Positions 1 to 10,969 of a stretch of 64,000 nucleotides of DNA are shown here, one piece after another; within the stretch, counting starts at the first letter, position 1, and every line of letters begins with the position of its first letter. Made by a program: the position numbers and the translations under genes. Source of the DNA: Cycas panzhihuaensis (lineage: Eukaryota > Cycadophyta); NCBI GenBank assembly GCA_023213395.1, contig CM041465.1, forward strand, positions 212,977,741-213,041,740, read 5' to 3'. The notes beneath the pieces were generated by a model that worked only from the letters and a program-made list of their open reading frames with translations, had not been told where the DNA came from and made no database searches.

Positions 1-2635
1 AATGCTCACCAAAAAACTTTGGTAATTTAGGTAGAAACAAGGGCATAGAGGAAAGGAAGACCTCTTATGGAAAAGTAGACATCATATAATCTAGAAACGA
101 TCTCTTAAGCCTCAATGTAGAAGAGCATTAAAGAAGGGATTATTAATAAGATAAGGAAGTTCTAGGTGGGGGTTAACCACAATGAGAGGGACAAAGAGGT
201 GGAAGATGCTTGGGAATAAACCATATAACTAGGTAAAAGCTATTGCTTATTTATAGAATAAGATATTATAGAATTAGAGCGTTATAATGAAGAGGAGGTA
301 TTGTACATTAAGGATAAGATAAGTAAGGGTTATAAGGTCTAAGGATGAAAGAGGATGTAGGCTACTTTATAGGCCTAAAAATTTATTGTGGGTGAGTATG
401 TTGATCAAAGGTAATATATGGATAAGAACCTTGAGTATTGTATAAAGGATATAGGGGTGTTTAAGGGACAACCCTTTGTAATAAGGGGAATAAGGCAGCC
501 TCACATTATGCATGGTGTTTTAGTAGGGAAAAGAATGAAGGTTTCTTTGACTAAGAATGGAAGTATAATGAGAAGGGATGGACCCACTAGAGGTTGGGAC
601 CTTTGAATTAGAATAAGTGTACTTGTATTTACAAATGAGAGAGGATCCTTTACTTAATTGATAAGAGGTAAATCCCTAGTGTGTATTTTCCAAGTTAAGA
701 TGATGCTTTTGAGTGGAACTCTTAAGAGGGAAACCATAAGGAACTAAGGGGATGTGAGGAATCTGAGTTTCTTCTCATAGAGGATGAACTAGTATATGAG
801 ATTGTGAATGAACTAATTTAGTATCTCCTACCTTATTAGGTAGGATAGGAGGTGCCTCGAGAGTAGGTGAGTGAGAAGGAAGGGAAGAATACAAAATATT
901 TATCATATGAAAAGGAACATCTTGCAAAGATTTATGTTCTTGTATAAGAAGATCAAATTGGTCATGATGCTATTCAAGAACTATATATAAGGACGCGATC
1001 ATAGTATAAGTATCTTGATAGAATAGGATTGCTAAACATGGATAGGAATAGGAGAGGGAATTCTAGTAAGCACAAGTTCAAAATAAGGATGGGAAACATG
1101 ATCAACTTGACCCTCTTCTTGCATGGTAGATGAAGTATAGAGAGATGACTTGTCTAAGTGCACTTTAGATAATTTAGAACAACCTTTCTCAATAGGGAAT
1201 TCATATAAATCATTAAGTTCCTTAAAGGGATAAAGATGAGTTTCATATACTTAGTGTTCAAAATAATATTTATAAGTTATATAACCCTCTTGGGCCACAT
1301 ATACTTGATGATAATCATACTCAAGAGGGAGGCCTCTTGCCTAAAAGATCTCCTAAGCTAAGTATGAGGAGGGATCTCTATTATAATGGAGATATTAAAA
1401 GAAGCAATGGAAACATAAGATATATTAAATCAAATGAAATTATGCTTCAAAAGATTCCTAAACAAGAGTAAAGGTCATGAGTCTAAGGTCACCAGACTAT
1501 GGAATTAAAAATTGCAACTTCCCCAGTATGTACTAGAAAATGGATTACTTACTTTAGGTTAATTGCTTTATAATGACTAAAGGAACTAAGCTAAAGGAGC
1601 AAGCCTTTTCAACCAACTCCTAAGAAGGAGTCCATGTCTACTTGTGGATGGGTTTTATGATTAAGGAATTTGTGCTAAAATAAGGTTTGAAATTGTTTGC
1701 ATGTGTATAAAAAAAATAAATCTAAATCTACTCAAGTAAAGTAAAGTGTCAACAAACCAAACCTACATGTAGGAGCTAGAATGCACTTTTAGTTTACATG
1801 AATATAACATAAAACACACATGTAAGGAATCAAACTATATGATATGTAAACATGCAATTCTTTTTTTTTTCCACATTTACGTTTTTTTTTTTTTTTTTTT
1901 TTTTGTTAAATACCCTATGAAAAACCAAATAAAAACACAAGATACAAGAGAGATGTAAGTGCTTAAGTTGTAGAGTAAATAAATAAGTAATTAAGTAATT
2001 ACAAATCTAAGCCCAAGACTCACTAGATCAAAACGTCTAAAATCTTTTCTTTTCTTGTGTATGTAAATAAAATAAGAAAAGAGAAATAAAGCAAGTACTT
2101 GATAAACAAAAGTTATATTCATTTTGCTTTCATTTTCCTTTTTGTCTTTTAAAAATCTTAAAACCAGGAAAAGAAAGAAAAATCTATGTGAATTGAGGCA
2201 AAAGTTAGGTACCTCATGATGAATTTTGTAACTAAATTATTTCACTTTCTTCAAATCTCTCCTTAAGTTATGATGATGCTCATTAATAGAGAGAATAGAA
2301 CGCAAATATTACAATAATTGATAAAAAAGAAATAATTCTCACATATAAGTATATAAATAAATTGGGATAATTCCAATAATTATAACACTTAAAGTAGTCT
2401 TGTATGTAAAGGAGAATAACTATCTTCATTGATGACCCTTTCTAGTTTTCTATTCCACCTCCTCTCAAAAGTTTGGGATATGATATGTCAACCCTTAATA
2501 GAGAAAAACTTATTGAGGTTCATGTGAAAGAGGAAACAAGAAAGGTGTGACCACTTAAGAAAATATTATAAACAAAAATTACAATTAGTTCAATTCCTAA
2601 AAGTAGCCTTTTAACAAGACAACCAATAAGATATC
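1..2635. other. Unclassified AT-rich sequence
   Basis: No gene, terminal repeat or recognisable domain is visible apart from one decayed coding-like stretch on the minus strand, listed separately. A 62-codon open frame at 418-606 (plus) has no recognisable motif and is not called as a gene. Poly-T tracts lie at about 1860-1905. The region is probably old repeat sequence, but I cannot name the family. Confidence 0.5.
1036..1333 (-). pseudogene. Unidentified decayed coding remnant
   Basis: On the minus strand this interval reads as about 100 codons with one internal stop. The composition looks like protein (mixed charged, aromatic and proline residues, for example EYDYHQVYVAQEGY and FPIEKGCSKLSKVHLDKSS). 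Frames around it are full of stops. No domain is recognised. The likeliest source is an ORF of a decayed retroelement, such as a gag or linker region, but a captured cellular fragment cannot be excluded. Confidence 0.3.
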
Positions 2636-3065
2636 TATAGGAAATAATATTCAAGGAGAACATGGTAGAACATAAAATAAACTTCAATAGATTAATACAT
2701 CAATATAAAAGTTTAATATATTAATGTTGCAATGTAGCATAAACCATGAAAGCATTGTATTCAAGCCATATTGTGAGAAGAAAACTTTACAAATTTCCTA
2801 ATAAGGGTGGTGTCTAAAGACACCAGGGTTGCACACCCCTTAATATTTATAATTTTGGGGGAGAAGGGAAACTCCTAAACCTTTAAAATTTAAATTAACA
2901 ATAAAATAATACTAACTTAAGTCAAATGAAACTAACTTAAATCAACATTAAACTTACCTTAACTTACCTATACATGTTGAGCACCCACATGTGTAAAATG
3001 AGTTTAATAAGGTGTACAATCCTGGTTGGAAGATGGGAGTGGATTGATGATGACTAACTCCAACA
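2636..3065 (-). repeat. LTR-1 3' LTR
   Basis: It is a direct repeat of 7283-7722. On the minus strand it starts TGTTGGAGTTAG directly after the polypurine tract. Its far end reads TATAGGAAAT on the plus strand, where the partner LTR has TGTAGGAAAT. The two copies are close to identical along their length, with scattered, mostly transition, differences and a small length difference. Confidence 0.88.
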
Positions 3066-3076
3066 TTCTTCCCCTT
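3066..3076 (-). other. LTR-1 polypurine tract
   Basis: The minus strand reads AAGGGGAAGAA immediately before the LTR start TGTTGG. This is the expected plus-strand primer site for reverse transcription and fixes the element's orientation. Confidence 0.8.
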
Positions 3077-3303
3077 AATGGTCATCATGAATACTTGTAT
3101 CTTCTCCTTGAACTTATGGAACTTATATTTGAAAAAACTTTAAAAATTTGATCTTTATCAACTTGTTTCAACCTTCTTGTAAAATATCTCTCTTTACCAA
3201 GGAGTGATGCAAAAAAACTGTAAGTAGATGAAACTTGATTCAAATGTAGATTAATAGCTGTAATTTTGACTTTGTCAACTAGAACATTGAGAAGGCTTTA
3301 AAC

Positions 3304-3501
3304 TTAAACTTTGTCTTTTCTAGTCTTTATGCTATGAACAACTATCATATCATTAGGTTCATTCTTTGTCATATCATAGGATTCATTCTCCATAATGTCA
3401 TAAGATTCATTCTCCTCCTCAAATGGAGGATCAGGTACTTGTGTAGCAAGTTGGTCCTGCATTTGATCTAAATCTTCATGGGTGTTGTCATTATGATTCA
3501 C
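3304..3501 (-). pseudogene. LTR-1 acidic tail ORF
   Basis: A 65-codon frame rich in Asp, Glu and Asn, with a short internal repeat (ENESYDIMENESYDM). It resembles the acidic linker that lies between integrase and reverse transcriptase in copia polyproteins, ending KTRKDKV. It lies directly downstream of the gag-like frame with no pol between them, suggesting that an internal deletion joined gag to this linker. No catalytic residue is visible and no function is assigned. Confidence 0.45.
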
Positions 3502-3588
3502 TTATTCTATTACCTATCTCGCATGCTCATCAAAACTATCATCAAATACATAGAGGGTATCTCCCCCATAAGTAGAAATCAATACATT

Positions 3589-3816
3589 TCAAACAGATTT
3601 AGAAGTTGTTAATTCAAAAACCTTTGAAAAAATATCATCATTCATAGTGTAAAATAATAAACCTAAGACTTCATTATCCTTTCTAAAATTTTCTTTAATA
3701 CTTAGATCACATTCATATTGTAAATGTTTTAGAAGATCATGTTTAATAAAATAATCTAGCCTAGTTTTGTACCATAGTGAAAAAATTTTCCTATTGAATA
3801 TAGGAAATTGTGCCAT
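3589..3816 (-). pseudogene. LTR-1 gag-like ORF (N-terminal part)
   Basis: A 75-codon frame beginning MAQFPIFNRKIFSLWYKTRL. It fits the start of plant copia gag: a short F-N/G-x-x-F-x-x-W segment, then a helical part (LGLLFYTMNDDIFSKVFEL). Gag proteins are normally several hundred residues with a CCHC knuckle, so this is a truncated remnant. The long leader (about 3.4 kb between the 5' LTR and this frame) is unusual and contains the cullin fragment. The start is taken at the ATG because of the match to gag N-termini. Confidence 0.55.
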
Positions 3817-5499
3817 TTTATCAAAGAAACTTTAGTAAATAAAATGTATGCTTTTACCAAATCAAGGAGTCAATAAATGAATGAATATATATGATTTCAA
3901 ATAAACTTTTTAAAGGAGATATAATTCCCTTTGAAAATGAATGAACTAAATGCAACCTTTATGGGTGCAATAAGGAAATAAACTTTTCAATAATGATAAA
4001 TGCTTTCAATATATGTATGCCTTTAGAAAGTATATGAACTAAGCATAATAAGGAAATGATCCTTTCAATAATGGTAAAAATGGCTTTTCAATAAGTGTGC
4101 CTTTCAAATAAACTTTAAAATGAAATAAATATAAGAGCAAATTTGAATACAATAAAGATCCTTTTAGTAATACAAATCTGAAATGTAACTTTGATGATAA
4201 AAAGAATAATCCTTAACCTTTTGATTCTTCAAATAAATAAATATAAACTCTTAATGCAATAAATCCTTAGCCTTGATGATAATATATAATGCTAAAACTA
4301 AAATGTATATGTGTATTTTCACTTTGAAATAAAACGAATATGAAGAAATTTTGAATAAAAAAGGTATTGTACTTCTTAAAAGAAGGTTTAAAGGATAACC
4401 TCAAGTTTGGTAGCTTTAAAAGTATACTAACCGATGTTAGAATAATATGAAACTTCACCAATATGAATATTAATAAAATATCTATCCAATGGAACTGACC
4501 GTTTTAAAAACGGGTTCCTATAAGTCAAGTTTTGATAAAGCAATGCAGGCCTCTTTTTTAGGCTTAACAAGAGTTGGAAGCTTAAAAAGGTATAAAAATT
4601 CTAATAAAATACTTATAAAATGTTATAAGATGATCAAATATCATTTATAAGACTGCTTAATATATTTTTAGCTAAACATTTTTTAGAAATATATATAAAA
4701 AATATGTAAAAATGACAGATTAGAGGTAATTAAGTACCTCAAATTTAATCGATTTTAAAATCAGTAAAAGAACATGAAAACGTATAAAAACATATGTAAG
4801 TTTTAAGATAATTAAGTCAGTTTACCAACAAAACTAATAGGACTAAATTCTAATACAAAATAGAGAAGTTATAGTAGAAATGGCAATAGGTACCTTTATG
4901 GTAAAATGTTAAGAAAAACGCTGAAAACCACTAAAGTGGCACTTTTGACGATTAAAATAGTGATTAAAATGAATTCTAAAAAATAAAATAAAAGGTGGGT
5001 AATGAATTTTTTTGAACATAGATCATTGTAGAACATATTTAGATAAAAAATAATTACCCAGTAATAAAATATAATTAGTTCAAAAAGTGATTTTGTAAAA
5101 AGTTTTGAAAAGTCTCAAAAAATGACTAATTGACTTTAAATTGACTGAAATGGGGTCAAATCAGCACCAAATTGGTCACATGACCAATCAAAATCGATCT
5201 ACAAAAACTTTTTGATGCAATGAAATTGGTTTCATCAAAAACCTATAAGTCAGTGAGAAGTTATAGCAAAAATTTGCCAGTAACCCTTTGTAAAAGTGAA
5301 AAATTAAAAGAAATAAAAAGGAAAAAGGTGTTTATAAACTTTCGTTAGCCCCTTTAGTGATGAGTTAAGGTCATGTGAGGGTGTCTTATGATCAAGGGAT
5401 GAATTGTGAGGGGTTAATACTCTTTGAAACACAGATTCTAAAAAAATATTAAATTCAATTAAATTTGTTTGAACTTTATGGAAAAAATAAAATTTTAGT

Positions 5500-5760
5500 G
5501 ATTTTCAAGAGCACCGTGAGTATGTTACACCATCGCGCCCTGCACATGACCGTTGTTACAAACATGCATGCAGATCTACACAGAGATCACGCGGAGGGTG
5601 ATCTTGGGAGCCGTTGACGCGTCAAGGAGAATGCCACCCACCAGGGGGTCAAAACACGCCGAGTTTGTCAACTAAGCAACTGATGGTATCACGCGGAGGA
5701 GACGGAGATGGAAGTCCATGGAAGAGGATCACTCAGGAGAGGGAAAGACGAAGGTTTGTC
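5500..5760. other. GC-richer island in the LTR-1 leader
   Basis: This segment has clearly higher GC and several CpGs (GCGCCC, ACGCGGAGG twice, GACGCGTC) than the AT-rich sequence on either side. No frame gives a recognisable protein. It lies just upstream, on the plus strand, of the cullin fragment, so it could be part of the same captured genomic or cDNA segment or an original leader sequence. I cannot decide between these. Confidence 0.4.
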
Positions 5761-5986
5761 ATTGCTATAAGGGGGACTGTACCTAGTTAGGAGAGTCGTG
5801 ACTGCCTTGCTAAAGATGATGCGATTAAAGAGTAGAAGTGAAGAATGTTGTTACTGATATTCTTGGCTACTTTGGAGCTGTTTTTCAGGGATGTCCCAAG
5901 CTCTGATAGACAGAATTTACTTCTGTGAATCTTTTCTGCATCGTAGTTGACTTCATCGACCCTACCAAAAATGTGAGAGAGAATGA

Positions 5987-6232
5987 TATTAAACAACAAA
6001 TGTTGCTCAATCTTGTGGATCAGATTGAAGCTGCTATTGTGCTATTGTGAGGATCATGAAAGCAAGGCAGATTTGAGACCATAATAATATTGTGGCAGAG
6101 GTGACAAGACAGTTACAATCAAGGTTTCTGCCAAACCCTATTGTAATAAAGAAACGAATTGAATCTCTTATTGAACGAGAGTTTTTATAAAGGGATAAAA
6201 GTGACCAAAAATTATACAAGTATCTTGCCTAA
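5987..6232 (+). pseudogene. Captured cullin-3-like C-terminus (fragment)
   Basis: Cullins are scaffolds of multisubunit E3 ubiquitin ligases; the C-terminal winged-helix domain carries the NEDD8-acceptor lysine. From 6044 to the TAA at 6230-6232 the plus strand reads a cullin tail. It starts IVRIMKARQI (neddylation lysine in context), continues [14 protein letters not shown] and [14 protein letters not shown], and ends KLYKYLA-stop, the hallmark cullin terminus. DQIEAAIV just upstream also fits, but an 8-bp tandem duplication (CTATTGTG) shifts the frame at about 6036-6049. Two in-frame stops are also present (TGA after RQI, TAA after EREFL). HNN and LPNP point to cullin-3 over cullin-1. The piece lies inside LTR-1, antisense to it. 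It is a dead fragment; upstream cullin sequence is not recognisable. Confidence 0.85.
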
Positions 6233-6900
6233 GACACTACAGATTGTTTCAGTTGTTATCTAGTTAGATGTGTATGCAATGTGTAGAGCAAGGTTTCTTT
6301 GCTACAGTTTCTGGTATTGATCATCAACACTAAGGTTAGTCAGTCTTATCTTTGCCAAAGGTTTGCTTTGTTAAAATATGCTTTGTAGCGAAAGGAGAGG
6401 CGATTGAACTAGATTCTCAAGTTTGAAAAAAATGATAGAGCCACCCTTTATTCCAAGGGAGTATGTGAGCCCTCCTGATACCAAAGTGCATTTTAGATCC
6501 GTAATCATGGTAAAAGAGGTTACAACTGTCAACAACAATGAGTCAATGGATTTGTATAGGATTTGAAATTCTTTGATTTGTTATTTGTTTTGTCGTATAT
6601 ATGTGTAGCACCATGATTTTAACTCTGGACGATCTATTATTTATGTTTATTTTGAAAGCCTAGTGGTTTTATCCAATGCACAGATTTACTTGGAGTGCCA
6701 CGAGAGGTTGTCAAGTTTTCAGGGTTTCAAGGCTTCGATGGTGAGTGTTAAAAAGAAAAGGCTCGATTCCCAGCCCAATGATTTGAAAGGATTCTAAACC
6801 CTGCGTGTATACTTTAAGGAAATCTCCAATTAATCTTTTGTAGATTGGGTGCTCACATCACGTCTACGATTACATTTATTATTATTTGGTAATGGAATAA
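6233..6900 (+). other. Possible cullin 3' UTR / captured flank
   Basis: There is no coding frame here. It follows the cullin stop codon directly and ends before the tandem primer-binding-site region of LTR-1. T-rich, UTR-like sequence would fit the 3' UTR of the captured gene, but nothing in the sequence proves it. Confidence 0.3.
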
Positions 6901-7185
6901 TGTGAGGAGATAAATATGAAAAGACGAAGATGCTCTGAACCTTTCAGAATCCACCTGACTTGCGAATCTCTAACTTAGGCTAGTTTGGAACTCATTAAAG
7001 ATGATATTAATTTGGTATATATATTTCCTAATATTTATCAATCCAGATATGAACTATTCAAAACCGTTCTTTTGCTTATGGAAAATCTATGTATCTGCTA
7101 CACTATTAGTATTTTCAGATCTTACAGTATTGATTTTATTTGAAGCATGACAACAAATAAAGAATGAAATAATGAAGCTAATGTA

Positions 7186-7282
7186 GCTTTGATACCAAAT
7201 GTTAGAAAATAATGGAGCCCGAAGTAGCTTTGATACCAAATAAAGGAAATAAAATGGAGCTAAACTATGCTCTGATACCAAA
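7186..7282 (-). repeat. Triplicated tRNA-Met primer-binding-site module (LTR-1)
   Basis: Three near-identical modules lie at 41-42 bp spacing. The 12-base core, read on the minus strand, is TGGTATCAGAGC at 7269-7280 (abutting the LTR) and TGGTATCAAAGC at 7227-7238 and 7186-7197. Each is followed by a GCTCCATT- or GCTTCATT-like stretch and a TTATTTC-like end resembling the LTR edge. The copy next to the LTR is the exact complement of the usual plant copia initiator-tRNA-Met site. The other two each carry one G-to-A change. Confidence 0.75.
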
Positions 7283-7722
7283 TGTAGGAAATAATATTCA
7301 AGGAGAATAAGGCAAAACATAAAATAAACTTTAATAGATCAATACATCAATATAAAAGTTTAATATGTCAATGTTGCAATGTAGCATAAACCATGAAAGC
7401 ATTATATTTAAGCCATATTGTGAGAAGAAAACTTTACAAATTTCCCAATAAGGGTAGTGTCTAAAGACACCAGGGTTGCACACCCCTTAATATTTATAAT
7501 TTTGGGGGAGGAGGGAAAATCCTCAACCCCTAAAATTTAAATTGACAATAAAATAATACTAACTTAACTCAAATGAAACTAACTCAAATTAACTTAAATC
7601 AATATTAAACTTACCTTAACTTACCTACACATGTTGAGCACCCATATGTATAAAATGAGGTTGATGAGGTGTACAATCCTGGGTGGAAGGTGAGAGTGGA
7701 GTGATGATGATTAACTCCAACA
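7283..7722 (-). repeat. LTR-1 5' LTR
   Basis: Right-hand copy of the LTR-1 terminal repeat. It begins TGTAGGAAAT and ends CTCCAACA on the plus strand, and is followed by the duplicated target ATATC. The primer-binding site abuts its left edge, so it is the 5' LTR of a minus-strand element. Confidence 0.88.
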
Positions 7723-7727
7723 ATATC

Positions 7728-8260
7728 AACTTAGATACCAAATCTAATTTGATCCTAAGTTTTATCACAAAAAGAGATTCAACCAAACTACTAGATTTCA
7801 ATAGTTATAAAAGCTAAAAAGTAAAGGAAGTTTTTTTTTTTCTTTTTTTTTTAATTTAAAATAAACCATGCATTAATAGAAACCACCAACTAATCTAAGA
7901 AAAATTACCTTTAACCTAATAGAAAAAGAAATAGTATATGCCTCAAAATAATGCCATGTTTCTTCTCAACGCTCTATCACCAAGTCCGAGGAACCATAAG
8001 AATGATAAGAATGATGATAAAGATGTTGATAGAGATGATAGTAGACATAAACAAAATTGATAAAAAGTATAAGAGACTAATCTCAATGGATGAGTGAGAG
8101 ATTATGCTTAAGAACTAAGTAGGATATAAGGTAAATATGGCCCATTATTCCTCTAAACACGACCAACCAATTCTCATGGAGATAAATCTCCAATCAAGTT
8201 TAGAATAATAAGGGAAATACAATCAAGATTTTATAGAGGTTTAGTAGATTTGATGGTATA
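7728..8260. other. Unclassified sequence
   Basis: No gene is seen. The first bases (7731-7742) contain ATACCAAAT, which on the minus strand resembles another tRNA-Met primer-binding site (TTTGGTATC). LTR-1 may therefore have inserted close to the primer site of an older element. A mixed T/C tract lies at about 7828-7850. Confidence 0.3.
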
Positions 8261-8406
8261 GACTAAAGAATTATTTTAACTAGATATTTAGACTAAAGAA
8301 TTATTTTATCTAGATACATAGACTAAAGAATTATTTTATCTAGATATATAGACTAAAGAATTATTTTATCTAGATATATAGACTCAAGAATTATTTTATC
8401 TAGATA
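8261..8406. repeat. 30-bp tandem repeat, about 5 copies
   Basis: The unit is GACTAAAGAATTATTTTATC followed by TAGATATATA. Units start at 8261, 8291, 8321, 8351 and 8381. Differences are single bases, so the array is young or homogenised. It contains no coding sequence. Confidence 0.92.
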
Positions 8407-9195
8407 AAATATAATAATAAGGTAATAATTAATTTTTATCGCAAGGTTTCTCATATCAATTCTATGTTTTGTGCTTATTTATTTTGTGTCTGTTATGTAT
8501 ATAAGTAATTTGTTTGTTTATGATTTCTAACAAATTTGTTAAGGTTGGTCCCTATATGGAAAAATATTTTGTGGCACATGTATCACCTACATATATACTT
8601 ATATGATCAAATCATCCTCAGAGAATAAAAGCTCAAGAAACACTTACTAAAAAAAATGGAATAAAATCAAAGTGACTTGAAGTTTGAACTTTAGTTAGGT
8701 GTACCTCCTTCAAAAGACTCTTATAACATAAAAACTTCTTACTTCTTTTAATAGGATCCAAAATTTGATTATATCTTTTAAACATGGACATTTTAGTGTT
8801 GCCAAACATAATGGCTTTTAGTCAAAACACTTCATGCAAATGCATGAATATCATTAATAACAAGGAGTGATAATGGAAGACTTTGCCTTCATCTAAATAT
8901 ATCTTTATTTCTCTATTTATTTTAATACTAAGGTATTTGGCCCAATACTATCTTGAAACTTTAGAAGATCTTTTAATGGGTAAATAATTCTTGCTCGATA
9001 TATTCATCACTCTAGCCTTTAAAATAATTATTTTATAGATAATCCTTACATCCTATGTATGTAAGGGTTGGATAAATAGGCTAGTTTATATGACATTGTA
9101 TTAAATAATACTTCTCCCTAGTAAATATTCTTTATAAGTGCCTTCTAATCCTTATTTTTATCATCAAATTCTACATCTTCCCTATCAAAATGAAG

Positions 9196-9196
<1 letters not shown>
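8407..9196. other. Unclassified AT-rich sequence
   Basis: No coding frame, terminal repeat or RNA gene is visible. Confidence 0.4.

Positions 9197-9235
<39 letters not shown>
9197..9235. repeat. (TA)n microsatellite
   Basis: About 19 uninterrupted TA units. They create an artefactual Ile-Tyr open frame on the plus strand that is not a gene. Confidence 0.95.
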
Positions 9236-9237
<2 letters not shown>

Positions 9238-9382
9238 CCTTAGGTGTAATAGTGAAGTATGCACCTCTAAAGCAAAATACTCCATTATCATATCTCAACA
9301 AAACTCATGGACAATATCATTCTTGTTATATAATATGATGACAATGTTTTGGAGGCTAAAATTTTGATAGATTGGCAGCACA

Positions 9383-9510
9383 GTTTCCCTCCCAAACTTC
9401 CTCGGGGGTTCCAAAGGGGACTGGGAGCCCCCCTTGGCCAGGGGGTGCAGGGGGAGCCAGAACCACCCCCCACAAAGAGGGGGTTTGGGGGTGATATCCC
9501 CTAACCCAAA
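9383..9510. other. GC-rich, G-run island
   Basis: An abrupt island of G and C runs in AT-rich DNA. It contains at least six runs of four or five Gs on the plus strand (for example near 9404, 9441, 9451 and 9479) interleaved with C runs, so G-quadruplex and hairpin folding are both possible. No protein frame is convincing. It may be a fragment of another repeat family. Confidence 0.6.
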
Positions 9511-10969
9511 AAGATAACACTGAAAAGCATACTAAATTATAAAGAGAATCATGGTCATTCGCTCAAAATACCCTAGATTCTATGGCCAAGATTTGTGCCT
9601 TATATGACTCTCTTGTATAGCCTGATTTAGGGTGTTTTTTCATTATGTTGATGGTGTTCGATGTATTGGATGTACCATGAAGAGTTGGGTGGCTGGTTGT
9701 TGTTACTATGAGTATTTTACTATAGATTATATATATTTCTCCATTATTTGATAATAAAGATTGATACCTTTCCTATGTGGATGCTTCCCTAACACACTAC
9801 TAGGGTTTTACCACGTTATATTGGGTGTATATGTGATGATTTGGCTTTCTAATTTATTTTATTATATTATCTCTGGTTTAAGAACTTGTATGTTAAATTT
9901 TAGTTTTGATTCTTATAACTAGTTACAAAATAGTTTAGATCTTGGTAGTGGTTTCAAGTTATTGGGACCTTATCTTCTCAACAATTCTGCCATTGTAAGG
10001 TAGGAAAGTATATCATTTAGGCTATTCTAAATAGATATAGCACTTAGGCTTAATTCACTATTACTTTTTGATGTTTTAAATATCTAGAACTTGTTTCTTC
10101 TTTATCTTTGGAGCCTACTTGAAGGTATATCCCTCCCATTTGGCTTTCTAAGCTAAGAGTTCCTTATCAACAATTTTGTTTAGGCTGAAAAGTAATTAAG
10201 GGATTTGTTATTCCTTTATTTTAATATTTTTTTAGAAAAACTTTTTCTTATCATTGTCTATTAAGAATTCTTTCTAAAATCCTTTGAATACCTTCCTTGG
10301 GGTCAAAGCTAGTCATAAATTTTAAGAATCATTAATTTATAGTATGATATTTAATGTGGCTTCCATGCCTTAATTACACATGTCATGATATGATTCTTGT
10401 CGAGGTGTATTTCCTTCAAAATTCTAACAATGAGAGATCATGAATCAATGAATAGAAAATTAATTTGATGCTATAAATCTTGTCACTAATCTTCATGTTT
10501 TGACTTGTCTTGCCATCTAATCAAGTTTCTTTAGCCATATACTAATTTATGTATAATATTTAGTTAATGTAACTGAATCAATTTTTATTATTGATGACCA
10601 TGACATAAAAAACCTTAATGCTACCAAAATTTAGATGCCAAGAATAAAGTCTTATAAATTTATCATCTATCTCTCAAAATTAATAATGGTTCTTATTCAT
10701 AAGAATTATAGGAAAGGTAGGTTATTTTTTACTTTTCCATTATTTTATACTTTTCTTCCTTCCCCTCATTTTTTTTTTCTTTTTCAAATTCTTATATGGA
10801 TTTAGTCAAATACCATTTACTTTGTTAAGTACTAACTTATTCTTTAGTGTTTTAACTACTACTAATCCATTTAGCCTAATTTATTCCAAAATATAGGGTC
10901 CTTGCCAATGAGTCTTTAATTTTCCTTGCTTCCACTTAAATTTGCTATTGAAAATAGAAACAAGATTAT
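9511..10969. other. Unclassified, possibly decayed gypsy pol
   Basis: No domain is readable in any frame. It lies directly upstream of a plus-strand gypsy integrase, where reverse transcriptase and RNase H would be expected. It may be pol too decayed to read. Confidence 0.3.

Larger units (their letters stand above)
2636..7722 (-). mobile_element. LTR-1: pol-less LTR retrotransposon carrying a cullin fragment
   Basis: Two direct repeats (2636-3065 and 7283-7722) bound the element and are flanked by an exact 5-bp duplication, ATATC, at 2631-2635 and 7723-7727. Orientation is minus. A primer-binding site complementary to initiator tRNA-Met abuts the right LTR, and a polypurine tract (AAGGGGAAGAA, minus strand) abuts the left LTR at 3066-3076. 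The 4.2-kb interior encodes only a short gag-like frame (3589-3816) and an acidic tail (3304-3501). I see no protease, integrase or reverse transcriptase, so it would have needed an autonomous partner. It also holds a plus-strand cullin-3 C-terminus (5987-6232). The left LTR begins TA instead of TG, a G-to-A change. Confidence 0.88.

Noticed and set aside
9138-9338. 66-codon plus-strand frame with an Ile-Tyr run
   Set aside because: It is created by the (TA)n microsatellite and has no other feature.
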